Positions 46,692 through 58,600 of a stretch of DNA of 64,000 bases are shown one piece after another. The stretch is from Petrosia ficiformis (taxonomy: Eukaryota; Porifera; Demospongiae; Haplosclerida; Petrosiidae). The translations under genes and the position numbers were made by a program. The notes under the pieces were generated by a model. It worked only from the letters and a program-made list of their open reading frames with translations, had not been told where the DNA came from and did no database searches. The first letter of the stretch is position 1; each line of letters starts with the position of its first letter. Location: positions 58,717,537 through 58,781,536 of the forward strand of contig OX345636.1 in the NCBI GenBank assembly GCA_947044365.1. Direction: 5' to 3'.

Positions 46692-49600
46692 ATGTCTGAA
46701 GACGAAAAGGATCAGTTGGTGAGTAGAAGTGTGTTGGATGGTCAGAATGTTGAATTCAGTACAGCATTTTCCTGTACAGTAGGAAGGGAAAGGAGCTCCT
46801 CTTCTTTTAGTTTGAATATGTAAATTTGACCAATTACTTTTAAGGTATTGCATAAACTCGGTGTTTTGGGAATTAGGGATGAGGTTAGGTATTGTAATTA
46901 TAACACACAAATAAAGTATACACTTCATGTCAGACCTTTGGTAAAAGGCACATATAAAGTGTATCGTAAGGCCAATTACTTGTTTAGCCACCTCCTAATT
47001 AACTTGCATGTAAATCAAGAATTCAAACATTGGTTTCTTTCATCATTACTAACTACATGTACACTGTACCAGACTATCAAGTAATAAAGAACATTTAGTG
47101 ATAACCTTTTATATTTAAGTGTGTAACACCCAGTTGACTTTGTGGGAAAGCTCTTGTATTGTTTACTCGTCTCAATTTTAACTGTACATGTGTAAAATTA
47201 GAAGATACTGATTAAAAATAGTTGCTCCTACATCTCTGTGTGTATGGCTTACTGTACCATTCTTTAGATTTAGCCCCTATCATGTAGATGCTAAACCCTA
47301 GGATTGAGGATGTTACTCATAGGATTGAGAACATTACTCCAGTATATAGAGCTATAGGGGGTAAATAATTATCAAAGAAAAGCATTATTTGATGACAGAA
47401 TCTCTTTAAAAAAAAAGATTATGATATCCCTAAGGAATATGGTGTGGGGGTGTTGTTAACTGTGAAGTCAAATTGAGTACTTATAAAACCAGGAACGGAA
47501 CAGTACAGAACTATAGTCTCGCGTATCCCAGACCCTCCCATTTACTCATGTACTACTTCTGTACTGTTTACTGTTGTTAACATGTTTTATAGTTTATAGT
47601 TACCTGTTGTCAAACTTTGTTAGTTGTGGTGGTGGTGGTATGTAGATGGCGGAAAACTTGTGCCATTAGACAACCATTTATAATAAATCCAAAACTTCAA
47701 ACTCCAAGGTATATATTAGCACTCGCAAAATTCATTGCATAATAATTATAATTATAGTAACCACACCCATCATTTATTTATTTTTTAATAAGAACTGTTT
47801 CACACTTCCACTGATTGATTAATTGATTAGCGTTGGAGTATGTTTATGGGGATAATACACACAAATCAGTTGGTAAACATCCTCTCCAGTCTTTTTGATT
47901 AAATCAGCCCCATACACCACTCCTGACTCTGAACGATTGACCATGTACCTTTGAATTGGCTTCCCCTTGTGGACCCATACTCCTAGGTCATCAGCTTTTA
48001 TATCATCAATAGTGTCCTAAATGTTAGTAGAAATAACAAAGGTAGCTGCTTTTGTTATCCCAACTGGTTAGGATGAACATACACAATCCTGTGGTATGTT
48101 TAAAAACAAGTCTAGAGCGCTTAATTAAATGAGTCGGAAAAACTGAAATACGGCAAACTTGAGTTTCCATTTCCATTATAAAGTGAATTCTGATTATTTA
48201 TAGAAAACCAGGCAAGGTGATTAATAATTATTGTGTAAAGTGAGACTAACTGTTTATGTAGCTTTATTATAGTGTTAATTATACAACTTTAAATTAAGCC
48301 TAAAATCACACCTCCTTCCTGTCCACTTTGTAGTTTGTTTTCATTTTTACTTCAGTGTTTAGCAACTTTTCATTTCACCTGTTTTATCCTAATTATTGGT
48401 TTGCTAGTTATCTTTCAGTATCATTTAGGGTCGGAAAATTAAAATTTTTGTTCTATTTCAATCAATATGTTGTAAATTATAAACAACATAGAATTATACA
48501 TAATAATAATAATAATTATAAAATGATAATGTTTGTGTGTATGCAGTACTGATACACTTACCGTAGGTCTATTTCGAATGCTTCGTCGTCACTAACAATC
48601 ACACATTCTTCTTCCTCATCTTCCTTTTTAAATTTCTTTTTCACTGGACTAAGTTGATTTGTAAGATCGATGTAGACAGCCATCACATACCACGAGCAGT
48701 TATTTTAATAACTATTAATAACTATTAATAATAATGATAATAATGAAAATTGTATGTAGTTCCATATATACCGTTTCGTTCCTGGTTTTATAAGTACCCA
48801 TTCAAATTCTCTTTGTGAAACTGACAAAGTGATATTCAATCCTAGTGGACACCATCCTCCATTCTAGCATTACTCATTTCATCCTGATTATGTACAAATA
48901 TATGAAAGATTGTATTTGTTATACATGTACTTTCAATGTAGTTACTTCAATTCAGTGGGTCAGTAACTCGATTAATCTGATTAGTTAATAAATATGATTT
49001 TTGATTGTAGAACCTTACTCCATAATTTATTATATAAATGTATTATGGAGCTCAGAACAAAGTATACATTGTAGCTCCCATAGAATCTCATTACATGTTT
49101 AATTAAAATTATTATCTATTATAGGATATAATCATTATTGTTAATACACTGGATGCATCAATTGTAGGTGTGGTTTATGTATTAGTTAGCTTTGCTTAAA
49201 TGTATTGCCTCTTGCAGGCCTGATGTCTGTATACATGTATGTACAGTTTGTATCTTTTATGTACATGTATGTCATAGAATTTGTTTATCATGTTTAATGA
49301 GGTTTAGTTAAGTTTTGATTATTGTTATTACTTCTTTCATAATAATAAAACAACTATCATGTCAATGTTTAACTAAACCTTGTTAAAATTTACATGTATG
49401 TACATGTATGTATATACATATGTATAATATGTATGTATATATGTACATGTGTTTAAGTACATGTACAATATTTATGTGATTATTATTTTGTTAATGCAAT
49501 TACACATAATAAAATAGTAAAGACATTATTACTACACCAGGAGCACATGAACAACTCCTGGGTACACTTATTGCAATGGCCAATTCAACAATAATTTATA

Positions 49601-52600
49601 GTCACTAATGCATGGTTTTTTTTTAGGTAAAATGTTCATGTGGGGCAAACCAATGTTTCAAGAAATAGAGGGGGTGTAGGTTAGAGCTAAAATACATAAA
49701 AATAATATTAGTGTACATGTACTTTGCCTCTTCAGCATATAGTAGCTGCCTTATTTCACATTCAACTTGTCATGTCAAGATTGCATGTACAGTATGTAAC
49801 ATTTTTCAAGTGAAAATTGGCTAAAGCTCAGGGGGGAGGGGGTCAAAACCATTTTCCGGCTGGATGAAATGCCCCCTTCAACCCTCCTAACAAAAACCCT
49901 GACTAATGTCAGATGTTAATAAATTATATTATTATAAACAGAAGATTAGATGATCTGTTGTATGCTATCATTACAATATCTATGATAATTGTGTCTTTAT
50001 TTCATTACCCCGGCCTAGTAGTACAATGTATATTTAAAAGTGGTTAATCTGTCTGTCTATCTTTTATGCAAACTTTTTCAGAAAACCACTTTAGTAATAG
50101 TTTAAACATATTCTAAAAACTCAAGATTAGTTATATAAGGTACTATAATGTAGCTAATAGTTTTCTTATTAATATAATATACATACATGTACATGTAGTC
50201 CACCATTTTGTGGTCAGTCACATCATTCATAATACTTACATGTATAATTATAGTGGATACATGTTCTCATAACTCTAGTTGTTATGTACATGTAATAACT
50301 GCACTTTATAAAGTAATGCACTATAAATAGTTATTTTAACCTACATGTACATGTACAGTTAGGTACTGCAGTTTTAATGTAATTCTGTTTTCCTCAATGC
50401 TAATTTGTTTTCCTGCTAGGTAATATTTACATGTACTAGTTTCATTTGATCTTGATCTATATTGACTAGTATATAAAGTACATGTCATAATAAATCATAT
50501 AGTAACAAAAATACAATGTAGTTATATAGCATAGTATTATAGGTACAACCTGTGATACATGTATATTATTATCATTAGCATTCTAACATATATTAAAACA
50601 ATAGATGTTTGATCTGGGCTGTATTTAGGGGGGGACGGGGGTTAGCATTGGCCCCCCCTTATCGATATTTTGCCCCCCCTTGAACATTGACAAATAATAA
50701 TTAATGATTTAGCAGTACACTGTGCAGTCAGCAAAAATAACAGTCCTTACACCTACTGTATATAGAGTAACAATTAGCCTAAGAATGCATGTAAAGTGAG
50801 CTTTGAGCCTCTACTATATGTAAAATTTTCTTCCAAACCCCCCTAGCTTTACACGTGCTTACACACAAACTGGGGGGCTTTGCCCCCCCCCCCCCCCCTT
50901 CATTCCCAGACACACATATTTGTCCCCCCTTCCGAAGAATCCTAAATTCAGCACTGTTGATCATTCCAGAGTAATTAGTATGTACAGGAATTTGTACTAA
51001 TAATAACAAATAACATATTGTACTCCACATGAAGTTAGTACTGTAGATACATGTACATGTAATTATGGTACTATGACATTTATATACTACATGTATATGT
51101 TTGAAGTACATGTACATTATATTAATTGAATTTGTTACCATTCATTATTATGACATGTACTTTATATACATGTAACTGTACATGTACTAGCTAGTCAATA
51201 TACATGTACATGTGTATCAATATCAAAATTACTTGTAAACATTACCTACCAAGAAAAGAAATCAGTATTGTCACATGTATAGACCAGACTTGTTTACTTG
51301 ATAACTGATACTAAATGTATGTTTTATAATTACATGGGCTTTGGATATAACATGTAGTAATGTTAATTTATATTGTTTATACATGTATATATACATGTAC
51401 AATCTTGTATAGTCATTTATTTCTGTTATAATCTACAAATTGTTGAATGAATAATAATACAGAGAAAAGAAAATTCTTGAATTTTTAGTAGTGCATTGTA
51501 ACAATTATAAATTGATGTTAATTACATTTACGAATTATGTGTTGTGTCTAAATCAACTTCCATTTCCTCTTATTTGTAAGAAGTTTGTTTCTTGTAATCA
51601 CCACTCATCATCAGTGTAGTTCCAGTGTCTTTAGTTGATATTATGATACTCAAGATACTAGCTATTATTATACATGAAGAATATAGACTGAGTCATGTGA
51701 CTAAACTGAAATTGATAATATTAAGATAATTGAATATTGTTTATCAACACAGGTACATGTATGTATCCTGATTTATTATTGATACAAGAAGACCACTCAA
51801 AACATTTTCACATAATTACAAATGAAATATATTATAAAATGAATAGTCATATGATATTTGAAACAGTCCATTGTTAAATATGTTGTTTAATAGTTTAGTA
51901 ACTAGACCAATTCAGAATAATAATTGTGTTTAGTATTATATTAATTAGTATTTAAATTATGTTAATTCATTTTGACATACTCTCTACTATAGGATAGTGA
52001 CCTGTGGAATGCCTATGAGAGGAATGATCGAGATGCGGTAAAAAGCATAGTGGAATCATACTCTGACAGGAGATATGCCCATGTTAGTTGTTTTTCATAG
52101 ATATTGTAGTTTTGTTATCCATTTATCTTTTAATTAATATGAATAATTAATATACATCATTACATGTATGCTTGTCTATTATAAAATTAGTGATATGGGT
52201 CAAAATATGATCTATTGATAATTACATGTACAGTATATGTGATATAGTTTTCAGAATGGACACTTCCAGTAAAATAGTTTTGATCATAAACTTATATCTA
52301 AATGTTCATTATTCTACCATTTTGTACAGGAAGCCAATTAATTGTTATATACATGTAGAAAGCTTCTTAGATACCACATTTAGTTAGTTTACTATATAAA
52401 ATGGTATAATAACGAGTGTTTTAATGTAAGCATTTCATCAAACGTATTTACAGTGTCCCTATAGTATATAGTATGATTGATCATTTGGTTTAATTAGTAG
52501 TGAGTCAGTCCATGTTCTCATCAGGACTTTACTAAATAGTGGTATAAGTGTTATAGTAATAACTACTACTGTAGTTGTTAAAAATTAAAAAAAAGTGTGA

Positions 52601-55600
52601 TTATAAATTAATAATTAATATTGTGTTACCAAATATTAATCCACATGCTCCCATGAGATCACATGTGCTTTTTACAATCCCATTTACATAATATTTATAA
52701 TCTATGCCTAAATACACATACCAGTAATTAAACCTGTTTTTACAGACCCAGTCCCATGATGTTATTTATAATTTAGTTAAGCACTCTAAAAATTTAAAGC
52801 ACATACTCACAATACAGGAACCCAATTTATATATACAGGAAGAGTTACTATTAATCTTCTTAGATATCACATTTAAGTGGTTTTATATACATAATAACAT
52901 AATAATGAGTGTATTAATGTAAGCTTTTGTTTATTGAGACCAGTTTTATTAGTTTATGAATTTATCTTTCAAAATGTGTAATATCTAATCATGTATTTAT
53001 GAGTGAATTGTCAATTTTTATAATTATTATGATTAAATGTACTCACATTATACAAATCTACAGTACATTAAGATAACAGAAATACACACACATGATATCT
53101 CTCATTCTAATGTACATGTACTATGGTTCAAGTGAATAGTATGTTTTCCCTAGTCAAATAATAGTCATGTATCTTAAGTGACTAGTCCACTAATAATTGG
53201 GTACATGTACATGTACATGATGTTATCCGAGATGTAGATAGAAAGAAAGAAACAAAGAAACAAAGACACCTGAGGCAATGGAAAAATGAAAAATGAGAGT
53301 TGCCTCAGGTGGGATTCGAACCCACAACACTCTGCACTCCGGACAGATGCTCTACCAACTGAGCTACCAAGGCATCTCAGCTGGCAGGGTCCGAATCAAA
53401 CATCTCATATGCCTGTATGAGCGGGCTAACTTGACACAAGGCATTAGGTGATGGCCGGGGTAATGAAACCACCAATGACACCAACACCAAACCTAAGATA
53501 TACATGATGTTATCCGAGATGTAGATAGAAAGAAAGAAAGAAAGAAAAACACCTGAGGCAATGGAAAAATGAAAAATGAGAGTTGCCTCAGGTGGGATTC
53601 GAACCCACGACACTCTGCATGTATGTTAACCATTATACCATATGCTTATTACCACATATCTTACATGTAATTTATTTTAGTAGTTCTTTACTATTCCATT
53701 CCACTGGGATAATCATTTTGAAATACTTCAAACAAAATGGTGTCTGGTTCATTGAAAGCACATCTTAAACCATCACCATACATAGTAACATATGATTGGG
53801 GAAACAAAATGGTTCTTTGAGGATTGATATACATGTACATGTGTACATGTATTACATTAACAAACTAGTATAATACTGTATATAAACCAAAGAATATAAT
53901 AATGTCATGCTTGAGTGAGAACTTATACATGTGCATATACATGTACATGTATATCCTGAACAATGTTATACATGTAATTCTTTTATCATACCATACTATT
54001 ATATATGTACATATACATGTATATACATGTATATATATACATGTATGTACATGTAAACGCAATATTATTTCATGTTCCTTATAATTTGTAAACAAGTAAA
54101 CAGCAAAATACACATACATGGTTTCATACAGTGTGGAATGAATTCCATAAATTGAGTTTCAAGTAATAATTACATGATGTTATCGGGGATGTAGAAAGAA
54201 AGAAAGAAAGAAAGACACCTGAGGCAATGGAAAAATGAAAATGAGAATTGCCTCAGGTGGGATTCAAACGTATGTATAGTTATAACATATCACTACTATT
54301 GAATTATACTACTATCACTATTGCAACATTAGTCACTACTGTATCATTATTAACTACTGTCACATTAGTCACTAATGTCTACATTGTAACACTAGTCACT
54401 ACTATCACACATTAGTCACTATGGCCACAATAGTCACTACTGTCACATTAGGCACTATGGCCACAATAGTCACTACTGTCACATTAGGCACTATGGCCAC
54501 AATAGTCACTATTGTCACATTAGTCACTATGGCCACAATAGTCACTACTGTCACATTAGGCACTATGGCCACAATAGTCACTACTGTCACATTAGGCACT
54601 ATGGCCACAATAGTCACTACTGTCACATTAGTCACTATGACCACAATAGTCACTACTCTCACTACTTACTATCATATTACTCACTACTATCACAATAGTC
54701 AGTGCTGTCACAATAGTCAGTACTGTCACAATAGTCACTACTGTCACAATAGTCAGTACTGTCACAATAGTAACTATTGTCGCAATAGTCAGTACAGTCA
54801 CAATAGTCAGTACTGTCACAATATTCACTATTATCGCAATAGTCAATACTGTCACAACAGTAACTATTATCGCAATAGTCAGTACTGTCACAATAGTCAG
54901 TACTGTCACAATAGTAGCTATTGTCGCAACAGTCACTATTATCACAATAGTCAGTACTGTCACAATAGTAACTATTGTCACAATAGTCAGTACTGTCACA
55001 ATAGTCACTATTGTCACAATAGTCAGTACTGTCACAATAGTCACTATTATCGCAATAGTCAGTACTGTCACAATAGTCAGTACTGTCACAATAGTCAGTA
55101 CTGTCACAATAGTAACTATTGTCACAATAGTAACTATTGTCACAATAGTCAGTACTGTCACAATAGTAACTATTGTCGCAATAGTAGTCAGTACTGTCAC
55201 AATAGTAACTATTGTCGCAGTAGTCAGTACTGTCACAATAGTAACTATTGTCGCAATAGTCAGTACTGTCACAATAGTCAGTACTGTCACAATAGTCAGT
55301 ACTGTCACAATAGTCAGTACTGTCACAATAGTAACTATTGTCGCAATAGTCAGTACTGTCACAGTAGTCAGTACTGTCACAATAGTCAGTACTGTCATAA
55401 TAGTCACTATTGTCACAATAGTCACTATTGTCACAATAGTCACTATTGTCACAATAGTCACTATTGTCACAATAGTTTAGTACTGTCAGTATTATCTCAA
55501 CATTTTATTGTCAGTTATATGTTTTCAGAGTATTGGGATAATGAACATTATAATAATGGTAATTATTATATTAAGTTGTTACAACACAAGAGAATTCTTG

Positions 55601-58600
55601 GAATTAACTTTTTTTGCTCCAAGATGGTAGATTTGTGTTCCTCTTTGTTAATTGCTTTTGAGGTGGATAGGGAAGGCTGCTCACTTTCCTATTTGTTCCT
55701 TAGTCACCAACCATGCTTATCACGTACAATTGTAGGAACCCAAATGGTCAATGGCATATCAACAACTAAGACTAACTACAAGAATTCACCATAGATATAG
55801 GGATCAAAAACAACCATTCAAAGGGAGACCTTATACACAATGTGTTGATGAATCTCATGAAGTACCTTTGCATGGTTCATTGTCATCCATTGAACATTGT
55901 ATTATAAAAAGTATTGTTATTTTCATGTTTATCCATGGTATTGATTATATCCCTGAAACAGTGAGCTCTATTTTCTCATTCATTATTGAACTGACTAAAA
56001 CAATATCGTCTGTTGGATTTCCTATTTATCAAAGATCTAACACAATCATTAAAAGTGTGTTAGAAAGATTTTGTAAGCATTTCATTATTTAGCAGAAACT
56101 CCAACAGAATTAGTTAGAGATCATTAATCTAACCCTATTTACTGAACATGAACATTCATATACTATGTACACCTTTCCTTGTATTTCTTCAAATATCAAC
56201 AATTTAAATGATTCCATGTTTACTGATACAGTCTAGCTACTTTGTATTCTTATCTTTAAAGCAGTGATTAGTATGATTAGTTAATAATGACATTTGTAAC
56301 TACTATCACTGTAGTCACAATTGTGACATTAAGAGTAAAAGGATGCAGTGCCATGTTGAATAATTATAATGATGTATATACTGTAGTACATGTATACAGT
56401 TGTACATGTGTATATAATATTAACAATGATAATTCCATTGCAACAGTATAGTGAGTATTGTAACTACATTGTGTGTACATGTATCAGTACTATCACTATT
56501 GTGTTGTGACTATTATGATATGTCAGCAGTGACTACTGCTACTATTTTGAGTATAGTGACTACTGTAAGTATGTAGTGGTTGATACAATGGTGATATCAA
56601 TAATGATATATGGTTACTATTATCTAGTGACCACATTACTGTGACATGGCATTGTTTGTTACTTTTATGAATATAGTGTCTAATATGACAGTAGTGACTG
56701 TAGTGACAATAATGATGGTTTTGATAGTAGTAATGAGTACTGTGACCAGTGAGATTAGAGACTACTGTGACAGTATTGACTTGTGTGACAGTAGTCACTA
56801 TTACATGTACATGTATGTTCCTATTTAGACTATAGTGACTAATGTGACAGTAGTGACTAATGTGAAAGTATTGACTCATTGTGACAGTAGGGTTTTGCAA
56901 TAGTGATGTTATTACTATCGTAACTATGGTCACTACTGTGACAACAGTGACTATTGTGACAGTAGTGACTACTATGAAAGTTATGTTAGTAGGGTCTATA
57001 ATGACAATAGTGATATTATTACTATCGTGATTTTGGGGACTATAGTGACTGTTGTGACAACAGTCACTAATGTGACAATAGTCACTAATGTGACAATAGT
57101 GATGTTAGTGACTGCTCTTACTATTGTTAGTGACTACTATGACATTAGTGACTATTGTGACAATAGTGACTATTGTAACAATAGTGATTATTAATTGACA
57201 GAGCTCCCTGTATTGAATAATTTCCTTAACTATACATGTATGTGATACAAGTGTGATTAGCTACATGTATATATATAAAAACAGGGAAAGTAAATGTCCA
57301 ATGTACATGTACATGTACATGTACATATATATCTACATGTATATGTACATGTATGTATATGGATCCTATGGTCATAGAAAAGACAGAGAAGTGTATAAGG
57401 ACCATGGAAAGTAAGTGTTCAATGTACATGTGGGATGAGTTCTCTGACCATAGGAAAGCATGTGGAAATGCTATGTACATATACATGTACATGTACTTAC
57501 ACAAAACCTCTAGTCACTTCATTTTTGGGAATAATTTCCTTTTGACGTTTGTCACACATAAATTAATTACTGTCTTTTTTCATCAATATTACTGAAGTGT
57601 TATTTAATGACTTTGTGTTTCAGTACTAAAGTTCAGACTTGTTTTAGTACTAAAATTTTGTATGTTACACATCAGCTTTTATAAAACCAGCATAATGACC
57701 AGGGTTGGGGCTGATTACACAAGTGTGATTACGATTATGATTATGATTACCCAGAAAAGTTTCTGAATAATTATGATTACAATTACATACCAAAACTTCA
57801 GATTATGATTATGATCATGATTACTGTAGCATGATTACATTATGATTATACTATACCACTGCATTCATTTTCACAAGTGAAGTGTGTTTGGTGATTGTCT
57901 TATTCAAACCAATAATGTCAATTCTTTTCATAATTGCACCGTATAAACATCAGTTTTTCAAAAAGGGTGGATTAAGTTAAACATTAAGTACAACTACATG
58001 TACTGTGTTTGCATGATTACATTTTATCGTTGGAATGATTACAGTACTGGTTTAATGGGATTATGATTATGATTATGAATACGCCAATTTCAAGTGATGT
58101 GATTATGATTATGTCATAAAAAGTGTAGTCGATTACAATCGATTACGATTATAATCGGCCCCAACCCTGAATTAATGACTATTCTCACTTTCATTGAACT
58201 TGCACACAATCATAGGGTGTCTTATTATATAGGTCACATTCTCTGGTTATGATTATATATGTGTACATGTAGAATTTACACATGTATGTCAAATGTGATG
58301 TTGGACAAAAGAAAGTAACATCTTACCACACCTAAATGTAGTAACCAGTAACCACACACCATTTGGGGTGACCCAACCCCCTGATACTATTTAATGACAA
58401 TAGGTATACAGTTTATATTTCATACAATTTGTTACATGATATTCATCAAATATTTCATTGTCATTTATAAAAACAGGTTGAATTTGAAAATAAAAGGTGT
58501 TTAATGACATGTATAGTACGTACATACAGGAAAGATGTTTATTACAATAGGTATACATTATGTCACAATATACAAGCTGTACTCACTTTATAATATTATA

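Noticed and set aside
53301..53373. Functional tRNA-Ser(GGA) gene
   Set aside because: The base at position 33 is C, the long variable arm of Ser tRNAs is absent, and partial copies with the same tail follow, so it is a SINE head.
53377..53613. 78-aa protein MSWVRIPPEA...
   Set aside because: It is the well-known spurious translation of tRNA-derived repeats.
54421..55794. 457-aa Cys/His/Asn/Tyr-rich protein resembling zinc-finger repeats
   Set aside because: The CHNSQY periodicity is the 18-bp repeat read in one frame, and the opposite strand is equally open. Only the last part, beyond 55,480, is non-repetitive.
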